DNA from: Trichostrongylus colubriformis
Lineage: Eukaryota > Nematoda > Chromadorea > Rhabditida > Trichostrongylidae
NCBI GenBank assembly: GCA_963978905.1
Contig: OZ022259.1
Coordinates: 55,074,727 to 55,138,726, forward strand
Direction of reading: 5' to 3'
DNA length: 64,000 nucleotides
This document shows positions 1 to 13,200 of the stretch, piece after piece (position 1 is the first letter of the stretch; the number at the start of each line of letters is the position of its first letter). A model generated the notes under the pieces. The model ran no database searches and had not been told where the DNA came from. It worked only from the letters and a program-made list of their open reading frames with translations. The position numbers and the translations under genes are program-made.

Positions 1-72
1 ATGACAGTATCTGATTACCAGATGGAAGCGCGCTAGCTGTTAAGTTGACGCGCCGCGGTGCGAAGTCCTGGC

Positions 73-543
73 TTGAAGGCATACCACGCGACAGTCAGAT
101 CAGTGGCTTGCTTTCTTGGGGCAAGTCGGTCCTTGGATAACTGCTTAGGCTCCACCTTCATTGTTTGCATGGTGCACCCCCACAGTGTTGTGCCGGCTTG
201 AACACAACCGAGTCACGCCCACCCCAGTTAAATCACACCTGGCCTTAGACGAACAATTTCCAAGGTGGAAGCTGTTTTCATTATCGAAATGGTTGTTTCA
301 TCGAATTACCTTCTGTCATCGCAAGTTTCCTTCACCGTGTGAGCCCCACGTTGGAAATTTATTCGTCTAAGGCCAGGTGTGATTTGATTAGGGTGGGCGT
401 GGCTCGGTTGTGTTCAAGCAGGTACAACACCGTGAGGGTGCACCGTGCAGCCACAAAAAAGGTATAGCGTCAGCAGTTATCCAAAGAACACTCGTCTCAA
501 GAAAGTAAGCCACTAATCTGATTATCGCGTGGTGTGCCTTTAA
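73..543. mobile_element. TTAA MITE, family 1 (copy 1)
   Basis: AAGGCATACCACGCGA at the left and its complement TCGCGTGGTGTGCCTT at the right bound about 470 bp of imperfect inverted repeat; flanks read TTGA (left) and TTAA (right). The interior arms match each other (CACCGTGAGG..., GTCTAAGGCCAGGTGTGATT). piggyBac-type target preference is inferred. Confidence 0.85.
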
Positions 544-1070
544 GGGGATACAGGGTGATTTCTTGTTGTACGGATGTATCGCTACGATGCGATTCCATGT
601 TCCAGCAATACTCACCCAATCTTATGGTTCGCTGCGCGTGTGGGAGAGCCTTCATTAGGATCTCTCCAGCCTACATCAATTTTGTGACTAAAAAGAAAAC
701 AAACAAACAGTCAGACTTCTGCTCATGAATGAAAGTAATAGGACCGTTCACAGATTAGCATCGTTATTTCGTCCGAAAATTGCCGCCATTTATTCCTATT
801 CTATTCACGATCGTATTCAAGTACCTTTCAGGGAAGCGAAAAGAGATCCGCAAGCAGAGAAAAGAGACTACGGCATCTTATAGAAGCCGTAAGCTTGGTG
901 AGAAAATACATGCTATTTGATCAAACCTAACTGACCAGCTACTATAGCAATCACTGCTTATAGTTAAAAACGCCTAACATTCAAGAACTCACGGACGTCC
1001 CCGAGTCCTCATAGTGAGGTGCGCTGCACCGTGTGTTTTATCACACTGATTCTATCGAATATAAACTCAC

Positions 1071-1228
1071 TTGTGAACAAATTCAGGTATTCCACATTTT
1101 GGAAAGAGGGTAGTACGTAGTTCTCCTTGAAACTTGGCCCAGTCGCGAACATAATCGTTTGTACAGACGGCTCGATATAATCGTAACCATGAGCGCCCGA
1201 CTTCTGCCAATGTATAACGGAAGGCTCT
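1071..1228 (-). CDS. ENPP exon k: HGYDY, end of catalytic domain
   Basis: The exon is 158 nt, between acceptor TGTATTTAACAG and donor GTGAGT, phase 2 to 1. It encodes HWQKSGAHGYDYIEPSVQTI and then GPSFKENYVLPSFQNVEYLNLF. The His of HGYD is the last zinc ligand, and 'GPSF' followed by the Asn-Val stretch is the usual end of the catalytic domain. The terminal exon must lie below 1,071 or outside the window. Confidence 0.92.
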
Positions 1229-4200
1229 CTGTTAAATACAGATTCGAAGTTTAACAAATCGATGCGTCCATGAAATTTCGCTGATCGATGGGAGATAGCT
1301 AATTTCTCTTAGCGAACAATATAAACAATATTTCTTTTGTTCATACCACTGAGTCATACCACGTGCGAAGTTTTCTAAAAACGTCTAGCAATAGGGCCAA
1401 GGCTATTGGGTGTGTACCCTTATGTCAAGATTTTGCATTGGGACCTTCACCGCGCGACATCTGCGAGCGAGTTGACGCCTTCTGTGAGAATCGCGTTCAG
1501 TTGTGTAAGGAGGGAGATGCCATATCTACGCCTATTTTTATTCATATTGCCGCTATATTGAGCTTGTTTTCGAATTGTTTTCGTCCCAGTAGGTGCTTTT
1601 CGGAGCTTTTCGCCCTAGGCTGAGGCAAAAGTTTTCCGCTTTTCTGATATCCTCGTGCTGATATGCTAGTGAGGATGATACATAGCATATGATGCAAAAA
1701 AGGATGATACACTGCACAGGGAATGGAATAAATGTATGCAAAAGCTGCTATCAACCAAAAGAAAACTAAAAACATTCATCAACTGAATTTGACCGAATTC
1801 TGTCTACTGAGATGAAAATAATTCGAAAACAAGTTCAGTGTAGCAGCGAAATGAATAGAGACAGGAGTAATACGGTCGCCGCCCTTCTTACGCCATTACT
1901 TGCAATTCCCACTGAGGGCGGGCAACTCGCCATTCGGCGCCGCGCGAAACTTGACAAAAAGGTAACACCCAAGGCTATTGGGTTGACAGTCCTACCTTCA
2001 CAACTAAATTTGGTTTCATACCACAAATGCGGACCTCATCACGAAGAAGAACCGCAAGGCTTTCTATCCGCGTATTCCATCTACGGGCTACTACCGTCCA
2101 TACTATATCTTTCTCAACGAACATGCTGCTTCTTCGACAGCTCCCCAGAAACACAGAATAGAATCATGGCGGCAGAACGCTTATATGTACCAAAAGACAT
2201 ATGATCTCGCCTTCATATAGGGGAACCTTTGTATACCAGCAAATACATCAATGTGCAATTGCTTACTATATACATACCACGAATCTCCTCCACAGAGAAG
2301 CCTCCTTCGCTGGAGGATCTCGAGCCCTTGGACGGTGAAGCTACCTGGCACGATCCCAGGTAGCGAATAAGGGAAACACTTGCAGACCAAAAGTCACCAT
2401 ATATTTGACCAGTTGGGCTATCGCACAGTACTGCGCGAATAACACAATAGAATTTCGTAGTAGGAAAATTATCGATGTTGACTTTTTGCTGAACATCTAC
2501 TTTTTACATATAGGTGACAGATATTAACCGATATCGAAATATCACCGCTGTGGGAGGTCACCATTTTTCACAGGTCCAGATAATTCAGCGGTCGATTCAG
2601 CGGTTGTTACAATGATATCGACGATCAATATTCAGGAATGAAATGGGTAAATCCACTAATCAGTTGACCTTCCGGCTGAAGTGGTCACTATTGAAGTTTA
2701 GATAGCTCAGGGACCGACCGATTTGGATTCACTGCATCAATTGGTAGCTTTGTCCATTTGCTGAGCATCTATTTCCTACACAGTGGTGGCAGATCCATAT
2801 GCCAGTTATCGATGCTTATCGTTTTTGTAAACATCAGTCGGATCGCCCAGCTGCCGCCGGGCGCCCCTCCTTCTTAGGAGAGCCTGGCTTCGCCGAGCTC
2901 CCTTGAAATTTCATTTTTTCTATGCATGCGTTTTACACACTATTCACATAGGTTAGCAAAAGGTCGTAGTGATAGCATCATCCTGCATCAGACCGGAGAA
3001 GAACACGAAAGGAATTAGGCCTGCTTTCCCAAGCGCACATGACCCACGGCCGGCATGATTTCGTCAAGGAATTTCTTCACATAGGTTAGCGGTTATTACT
3101 GATACCAGCTGGGCTATCGCACAGTATTGTGCGAATTATTCATGATTTATTCTCCTCAATAGAAATATGTAATGGGGAAATGGTCAATTTTGCCTTTTTG
3201 CTGAGCATCTACTTTCTACATATAATTGGTAGATCCGTATGCCGGTCATCGATGCTTATCGTTTCTGTGAACATGCACCACTATTTGGAATTTCACATAA
3301 TCTAGCGGTCGATACCCAGTACTGTTGCTGGCACCGTGTGAGAGAATGAATCGCCTGCTTTGCTATCACAATTCTAGATCGTGTCTTGATCATCCACGTA
3401 GATCGCAGTATCATAAGACATGCACCATTATTTGGAACCCTAGGCGATTTAGCGGTTGATACATCGGCAGCAGATTTTGGAACAAACAAAATATGTTCAC
3501 TCAATGGTACTGGGCATCAGAAGCAATTACTGCAGCAGTCGTATAGTAGTGTGAGTAGTGTACCGGATTTTACCCTTCCCTATTTCCTTTTGGTTCTTAT
3601 CACTCCATGTAAGCCGTTATCAGTTTCGAAAAGTCGTCATCAAGGTCGCCGTACCCTGTAATACCTTTGAGTGAGAACATTCCACTGTTAGCCGGGAGAG
3701 CGAAACGGATTTGGCGACATCAGCATTTCGACGCTCCTTATTGAATCTTATCAACCGTTATCAGTTTGGATCACCCACCGTTGATGTGCCCGACCCACCC
3801 CTCAAAACGCCTATGAGTGTCGGCATTGTAGGATCAACCTAAATGGGAGAACGAATTTGGCGACATTCGCATTTCGAGGTTCCTCATCGAATCTTATCAA
3901 GTGTTATCAATTTGGATCACCCACCATTGATGTGCCCGTCCCACCCTTCAACCTGAGTGTCGGCAGTCTAGTATCAACCCGAAAGGGGAAAGGAATTTGG
4001 CGACATCCGCTTTTTCCCGCTCCTTATCGAATCTTACCAACCGTTATCAGTTTGGATCACCCACCGTTGATGTGCCCAACCCACCCCTCAAAACGCCTAT
4101 GAGTGTCGGCAGTCTAGGATCAACCCGAAAGGTGAAAGGAATTTCGCGACATCCGCCTTTTACCGCTCCTTATCGAATCTTATCAAGCGCCATCAATTCG

Positions 4201-7200
4201 AATCACCCACATTTAATGTGCCCGTCCCACCCCTCAAAACACCTATGAGTAAGGGCGCTCTAGGATCGACCCGAAAGGCGAAATGGATTTGGCGACATTA
4301 GCCTTCCGAGGCTCCTTATCAGCCTTGATCAGCTGCTATCACTTTCGGTTCACCACCCCTGGGATCCCTTTACCACCAACTATATCATATCTAAAATTCA
4401 GGATCCTATCTTTGCTGCGACGCGAGATATGAATTTCCGGTCAAACAGACACACACACACACAAACACACAAACACACATACACACACACCAACAGACAC
4501 ACTTAGCCGATTATATAAAGTAGGATGAATATTCACAATGAGCACTCGGTAATAGGAGTTTTAAAGAGGTATGTGTCAACTGTTCGGCACACACTGAGCG
4601 GGATGGGAGAAGCGCATACCTCCCGCGGGGACTTCACTTTATCCAATAGTTAGGAGCGAAAGAAAACACTTTATAGCCATGCGTCTGATCGAAGATACTC
4701 ATAATGACATTTTGGCACTATTGTGGGCATTATTTTATCAAATATGAATTTAACGGCATTGTCTCGTTCTCCTAGCATCTTCAAAAGGCAACTCCTCACT
4801 GCAGGTCAAAGGTCGCAGTGATAGCATCATCCTGCATCAGACCGGAGAAGAACACGAAAGGAATTATGCCTGCTTTCCCAAGCGCACATGACCCACGGCC
4901 GGCATGATTTCGTCAAGGAATTTCTTCACTTCTGAACATTAGGTCTCATGTGTCGAGCCCCAGGGAAGCAAACCCATATAGTTTTGGCAGAGCCGATACT
5001 GCAACCTCAAAGAGCAGTGGAGTAGAGTGATAAATACTAACGCTCCGTATGCAAAGAGTGAGTAACATTCATAGAAAAATGAAATCTGAAAGGGCTGGGC
5101 GAAGCCGGCCATTCCAAGAATAGAAGCGGCCGACGGCTGCTTGGCGAGTCAACTGGTATCCATATGATAATGTTAACAGGAGCTGCTCAGCAATGTGATT
5201 TAGCAAGGATTATAGTATAACATTGTTGGATTCACACTTATCCGCACATCCATTGGTGCATCCACTACGTGATTCACCATCCGCTCCGGCCCTCTAAGCA
5301 TTTCTGATAGCTGTCTGAGCCGACCATGACTTGTGAAAAGGATCACAATTGTTTTCATCTACACAATTACCCACTCTGTGATCGGTTAAGTTCGCACGGC
5401 AATACTCCTCCCATAAACCATCATACTGCATGCCATCCCAGTGTGCCGACACCTCCTGCGACGTCAGCGCACCCCAGAATGACGGCAAGAGTACAAAATA
5501 GGTGTTTATATAGGTAGGAAGTGCTATCACTACGATAACATGGCCTTGTAATGATACTCCAACATCCATCGGTTTCTCCCGACTAAGAGCGGTTGCTTTG
5601 CCTTATCATTCCCTAATCACAATCATTCACTTACGGACGGACAGACATACCGACAAACCAACCGACAAACCTACCGACAAACCGACACACAAAGTTAGTG
5701 GTTTATATAATAGAAGAAGATGCACCACTATTTGGAATATTACATTCTAGCGGTCGATACCCAGTATTGTTGCTGGCACTGCATGGTAGAATTAATCGCT
5801 TGCTTCGCTATCACAAACCTAGATCGCGTCTTGATCATCCAGTAGATCGCAGTAGCTGAAGGCATGCACCATTATTAGGAACGCTAGCAAATTTAGCGGT
5901 CGATACATCGGCAGCAGATATCAGAACATAAACAAAATGTATTCACCCAATAGTGCTGAGCATCAAATGCATTTACTACAGCAGTCGTGTAGTAATAGTA
6001 AGTGGTGTACAGGATTTTATCCTTTCCCCCTTCCTTGTTGACTCTTATCAGCCCTGTAGGCCGTTATCACTTTCGAAAAGTCACCATTGAGGTCCCCGTA
6101 CCCTGCGATACCTGTGAGTGTGAACATTCCACGGTTAGCCAGATGAGCGAAACGAATTTGGCGACATTAGCCTTTTCATGCTCCTTATCGAATCTTATCA
6201 ACCGTTATCAATTGGAATCACCCACTATGAATGTCCCCGCCCCACCCTGTTAAATATCTAAGAGTGTCAACGCCCTGGGATTGACGCGAAAAGTGCAACA
6301 TATTTTGCGAAATTTGCCTTTTGACGCTTCCTATCGAATCTTATCAACCGTAGTCAATTTGGATCACCCATCATTGATGTACCCGTCCCACCCCTCAAAA
6401 ATCTGTGAGTGTCGGCACTCTAGTAATTACCCGAAAGGTGAAACGAATTGGCGACATACGACTTCCGAAGCTGCTTATCAGCCCTTATCAGCTGCAGTCA
6501 TTTTTGGCCCTCCGCCGCTACGATCCCCTTACCACCCCCATATCACTTGTAGATTTCAGGCTCCCAGATTTGTTGCGACGCGAAATAAAATTTCCGGTCA
6601 AACGGACACACACAGACACACCAACAGACACACTTAGCGATTATATAAAGTAGGGGATTAGATGCAGGTGGATTCTGGGGAGGCGCTTTTGCATACGTAT
6701 GAGAAGTGTTCTTCCGTTCTTCTAATGCAGTTGTTATCCTGCATTCGGTCAAGATGAAGCCTGCATTTCAACGACTGGGAAGTATGGGAGGCTGTCCGCG
6801 ATTGCCTTCCAATAAATGAGCTTGAAATCTATTTTGGAACAGCCTGGCTAGTTTCTCGGAGTATACCCAGCTCCCACGACCGAAACTGACAAGATACCTT
6901 TGGGTGTTCGATTTGCTGGAATTAGCAGCAAGGATGGGCTTCAATCGCCTGACTCCGAGAGCTCCCAGTATGGCAGCGTTTGCGAAGACTGTTATTCCTG
7001 TCGTCTACGCATCAGCATCAAGCTACGATAGGGTCGATACCTAAGCATTTTCTTAAGGATTTGAAAAAGTTCTATAAGGAAGACCATAAATTCTCAGATC
7101 TAATCGCAGGCGACTCCACGTCTGAAGTCGGTGAAAGAAAATGGATTACGAACTTCACATCGGGATTCACGAAATGGAATGGAACGAGCAGGGTGAACGG

Positions 7201-10200
7201 CTGTGTAAGTTCATTACGTTATCAGCTTCATCCATGGTAACTTGCAGCTCCAGAAATCCTCTCATCCACAATGAACTTGAGGGTAACCTCGAGGAAACTT
7301 CCATAGCTAGATTATTTACATCATCTTGAATCGTAGGTTTTGCATAACCGACATCGCTAGTGTTTCAAGGTTCTATACGGGATCGAGTCATCCGTTCGAT
7401 CATACTCACTACAATTTTCCGATGCGAGTTGGGAGAGTCGAGAAGATTGGGAACGACGCTTTAAAACGTCATCAACTGGAACCACATCAGTTCTGCGGTT
7501 AGTTTGTGGGAGGGCAATCGAGGCGTTTTTTTCAGCATTTTTCAAGTCAATCCGCCAACTAAGAGCCGCGCAGACCGTGGGCGATCATCAACTCGCATCC
7601 GGGTTCTGCGCAACCATCCTAAGAGGCGATGAAGGTAGGTCACAAGGGATCACAGCATCAGCAGCAGGGCTGCCCGCAACAGCAGATGGTGAAAGGAGCG
7701 TCCGTAATGCCCGCAAGAATTTCGTTAGTTATGAGAGCACTACGACATGTCTCTGACGTCCGCACGGTACACTCATTGCTTCCCGAAGGGCAGTAAAGAA
7801 GGTCATTCACGACTTTTACACTGATCTTTTCGATAGCCATGTCCATCTACCTAGGAGCAACCTAAAGCGAGATAGTTACGTCGTTCCCAGGCGAAGTGCG
7901 ATATGCCCTTTCGTCGGTGAGTAGTAGTATAGCACTCGGCCACAAAAGAATGAGACCGGGATACCTGAAAAATCTACAGGCAGTCGTCAAAACTCTGACC
8001 CGACTATCCACATGCTACCTATCAGACTGGAAGTCGCCACCTTGTGAAAATAGCGGGACTGTACTGGTGTATGAATAAAGAAATTCACACGATTTGGCAA
8101 CTATCGTCCAATCTGCCTACTGTCTGTGGTCTCCAAGGTTTCACTCGAGTCATACTGGATGAGCTTGGCAGAACTCTACATGAAGGGTAGCAATGCGAGC
8201 AAGCAGGGTTTTGGAGGCTCATTACAATCGAACACATTCATGCGACACTCACGATTTGGAGATGGCCGTAGACTCCGTTGAGGCAGTTATCGGAGCTCTG
8301 AAAAACCAGGGTATACCTACTAGGTAAGTAAGAACACTTCATGACCTCTACAGCAACCTAACCACCAGCATTTCACTATCCTGCAAGTCATATCATCAAT
8401 GCGGAGAGTGGGATTCGACAAGTCGAGATCATCTTGCTCAAACATTTCAGCGGCAGTCTTGAGAACGTAGCGCCCACTAGAATGGGAAGGCATGGGAATG
8501 AAGGTCGATGGGCGGAATCCACATCACCTCTGCTTCGCCGGCTACATCGTGCTCATGACGTCGACAATCGAGTAAGCGGAGCGAATGTCAGCTGATTTCG
8601 ACTGCGAGCATGGAACGGTCGCTTTACAGCTAAACCTGAAGAGTATGATATTCGTTACCCATTCACAGTCAACGGAACGAACAGATGCTACACGAATGCT
8701 TCAGCTAGGTGTATCTATGTCGGAGAGCACTATGACGAACGACATAGCTCCTGAATTAAGCAATAGAAAGCGAGCAGTTTGGAGAGCGTTTCAAATTGTG
8801 GAGGAAACATTTAAGAAGACGGAAGACACTTCACACCTATCCCTTCCTTTTCGCTGTTCTTCTTGCCCTTACATATGTTTCGGAGAATAGGACTCTGCGT
8901 AAGCATGTGTGCATGCGGTCAGCGTCATCCGACGGGTCATCGAGAAGACGGAGCTCGGAGCATCCCGATACACGCAAGTGTAGAGAGGAATATCGATGTC
9001 TGAAATTCATCGACGATCGGAGATCAGAGACGCTGATGCATTTGCCGAGAAATCGAAGATAAGATGGGCCAGGCACGGTGTGCGTTATCGCGTTGATGTT
9101 AGGCGAAGACAGTTACCGAAAGGACCCCTCGAGATGTCGAACGAACACCTGGACTACCGCTGGCCGATGGTCAGATCTCTTCGCGGAAGCTCTGTGCGAA
9201 AGGAGCGAGATGCCCTCAGGGCCATAAGAGCGAAGGATCACACTGGCGCTCAACGAAGGCCTATGGGACATTACTGGCGGCCGGTCGACACTTGATTAAC
9301 AGACGACGATGGTACAGGTGATATACATACTAATCAATGAGTCCGCCTCCGGGCTCTTGTTGGTGGGATACAGCAGAGTGGGTGCCTTTTCTATGGAACT
9401 CTCGAAAGCAAGTGCTCCACGGATCTCCTTTACCGAGGGGCTTCTCTCGCTCCCGCTGAAAAATCCCGAGCCGTTAGGCAGCAAGTCTAGGTGGCGCGAC
9501 CCCAGGTGGCGGATAGGGGCTAAGCGCGGACCAAAAGCAACATGTACCTGCCCTGAGACGAAGGTCGATTTAGGGGATGGATTCCCTGTTTCTGCTGCGG
9601 AGGGCTGATACATACCCTCTGTATCCATGCAGACGTTTCTTGCATACGTGTGGGGGCGTTCTGTATGGTGCAGTTGTTATCCTGCATTCGGTCCAGCCAA
9701 AAGCTCCGGAGTATACCCAGGCCCCATGACAGAGCCTGGAAGCTACTAGTGGGTCCTCATCCTGCAGAAAACATCAATAAATATGGGCCTCATCCCCCTG
9801 AACCCGAGGGATCTCCCAATACAGCAGCGTTGGGTAAGATCGCTCGGGAGAGGCTGTTAAATCTCAGGGCCATAATAGGCTGCCTAAATCGAGAAGGACT
9901 AAGATGACAATCTGTATTTTCAACGCTTTTGCATCGGAAGCAAGTATCTGATGCAGCCAGGCAGAACAAGTACGACGTCATCGGACTGACCGAGACATGG
10001 AGACATCGCCCGTTAGACGGCGTTTACGAAACTGGGGAAGAACTGTTCCCTAAAACATGCGACAGGATAGGCGTTGGCGGTGTGGGCGTTCTTGTCAACA
10101 TGCACTTGGCTATGAACATCGGTTCGTGCGAAAATCTGGCACCAACATCGAACTACGATGAGAGGACGAGCTTGAAGCATTTTATGTAGAATTGGATTTT

Positions 10201-13200
10201 TACAAGGAAGACCATACCTTCTTCAAGGTTATTATCGGCGACTACAACACCAAGGTCGGTCCTAGAGGAATGGACAATGAATTTCACACCGGGACCAACG
10301 GAACGGAATGGATTGAGCAGGGTGAAAGAGGCTGAGTTTATTATGTTGATCGAGTCCATCCATGGTAACTCATAGTTTAGAAGCCCTCTCATCTACGATG
10401 GAATTTCGAGTCACCCGGTGGACAATTCCATAATGTGGTCGATCACGTCATCTTCAATCGAAGGTTTTGCCTGACCACGTCGCTGTTGTTCCGAAGTCCT
10501 ATACGGGATCAGACCATCGACTCATCCGCGCAAAATTCCTCTTTTCTATACATGGACAGAGAGCCACGAAAGTCAAGGATCGAAAACCCAAGACAGTCAA
10601 TAACTGGAAGCACTTCGTTTCTCTCGCAGGTGTATGGGAGGACTCTGATATCGAAAACATCGACGACTATTACAACAGCTTGTTGAGCATCTTCATGATA
10701 GTGCTAGGAGGGCACATAGTTTCAAAGTCACCGAGAAGCCTCTCTCTTCAGAAACTCTCTAGCTGATACGCCAGCGTGCAGCCGCACGAGCCGCAGGCGA
10801 ATACCAACCGACGTTCGAACTTGCGAAGCAATGCAGAGAGGCGATAAAATCTTAAGGAGAGAAGAGCTGCAGTGCTGGCTGCAGGATTAGACCGAAACAT
10901 CTGAAGACTCTCCGCCAGTTATCGTCAGAACACTGGCCCGACTCTTCACACGCTACCTGTCGGAAGCGGTACCCACTTCGTAGAAAACCAGCAGGGCTGT
11001 GTTGCTGTATAGGAAGGCAGATTCACACGACATTGGCAATTATCGTCCTATCTGCTTGCTGTCAGTAGTCTACAGGCTCTTCACTCACGTCATCTTGAAT
11101 AGGACTGGTAGAACTTTGAACGAAGGACAGCCATGCAAGCAAGCAGGGTTTCGGAGTGGTTTTGGTACAATCAATCACATCCACACGGTCACTGTGCTCA
11201 TTGAAGTGTCGCAAGAGTACAAGATGCCGTTATGTCTCACATTCATCTATTTAAGAAAGCCTTCGACTCCGTTGAGGCAGAAACGGTTCTCAGGACCCTG
11301 GAAAACAGGGTATGCCTACTCAGTACATAAGAGTACCTCGTGAGCTCTACAGTTACTTCACGACCAGAATCTCGCCATTCTACAAGCAAGTTATTATAGA
11401 CGTGAAGAGAGGGGTTCGACAAGGCGCCACCATCTCGCCTGATCTTTTCAGCGCTGCTCCTGAGAAAGTCGTGCGTCTTTTGGAATGGGAAGGCATGGGA
11501 GTTAAGGTCTCTGACGACCTTGTGCTTGTAACACCGACAATCCACCTAACGAAGCGAATGCTAGCCGATTTTGACTGAGAGTGTGTAAAATCGGTCTGCA
11601 CCTGAACCTGATAAAGACGATGTTTATGAGGAACGGATTAGTACCTGATGGCCCGTTCATGCTCAACGTAACGGGCATCACTGAATGCTTCAGCTATTGT
11701 ACCTATGTCGGGAAGAGAATATGATGAGCGACTTAGCACCAGAGCCGAGCAGGAGGATAAAATGCATCCTGGGGAGCCTTCAAGACCATCGAGGGAGTAG
11801 TGAAGAAGACGTAGAGCATCCGGCGCCCATCTCTTCGATTTCGCTGTCCTTACTGCCCTAACATACGCCATAGAGGTTTGGACTCTATGTGAGCAAGAGG
11901 AGCATGCGATCGGCGTCATCCAACGCGCCACCGAAAGAACGATGCTCGAGGTATCCCGATACACGCAAAAGCAGAGGAAAATTCGGAGTTTCGGAGCTCT
12001 CCGTCGATCAAAGATCAGAGACGTTGATGCATTTGCCAAGAAATCGAAGATAAGATGGGCCGGACACGTCATGCGATATCGCGATGACCGTTGAACCAGA
12101 GCGCTCACTGACTGGATCCCCCGGCGTCAAACGAACACCTGGACGACTGCCGGCCCGATGCTCATACTTCTTCACGAAAGCTCTGCGCGAAGGGAACGAG
12201 AGGCTAGGTGCACCTGGAGCCAGAAAGGTTCACTAGACTGCTTTGACTCGCGACAGGGACGAATGGAGACGTTGCTGGCGCCCGCTCGAGACTCTCGATG
12301 AGCCACGGGACGACAGGTGATATAGGTGAAAATAAGTGCCTGGTATGCTTTGTGAGGCTTTCTTCCCCCTACTGATCGTTGGTATGTCTCTCACCCAATG
12401 GCTTATTCATTTACTCAATGAATGGACTGTAGCCAGGAGTTCGTGATGAAGATTTGCTTCACTTAAAAGTGAGAAAAAGCAAAAAACAAGGGAGGGATGT
12501 GAAGAGCTTTTTGACACTCTGAAGCAAAAGTTCCAAAATTCCTTTTATGTTTCGCATACTCTTATCGGACGGCTATTCTGCCCTTCCCCTTTACAGAGTT
12601 GAGCGGTGTACGTAGTATGAGAATTCAAAGCTGTCTTACTCATGGATAAGTGCTCCACGTACACCATTAACCACTAGATCGCCAATTCGGTGCGTTTTCG
12701 GATAATGGAATCGAATAGGCATTGTTGTTTCGGTAAACACACGAGCATTTTCTTTATTGTGACATCCCAAGGTGTTTGAGATTTCAGCTGGTGTCATTGC
12801 TGAAGAGAAACATAAATAAATTAATGAAGCTCGGATAACGAAGTCAGTCAGAACTTGAAACTTTCTTGAATTAACCAGGAAAATTTGCGCTTGTGCGCCA
12901 TAGGAAATGAATGTCCCGGTCACATTGAAATAGTCTGCGAGCAGCACATGGCTTCTAATGCGACTCATTCCTGAACAGAATTATCAGTCAATACAACGAA
13001 AGGTGCTGGTGAGGGAACAGCAACTTATGGAATTAAAATCAAAGCATGCCTTTACATGAGTGACGAGTTAGTGAAGGATTCTGAATGCGATACACTCACA
13101 TTTGAGTCTTGTGGAGCTATTGTGGGTGTATGTCGTCAGGACAGAAACATCGCGCGGTGGTGTGCGGCGTGCGACGACCGCGCACAAGTTGTCCATTTCC

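Noticed and set aside
1812..2204. 130-codon plus ORF
   Set aside because: No domain or splice evidence; sits in the large ENPP intron near RTE fragments.
3857..4248. Overlapping ORFs with recurrent 'SFGSPTVDVPNPP' peptides
   Set aside because: They are translations of the tandem minisatellite, not a repeat protein.
3690..4530. Regular repeats considered as a CRISPR array
   Set aside because: Unit length is about 140 bp with no unique spacers, in a eukaryotic context.
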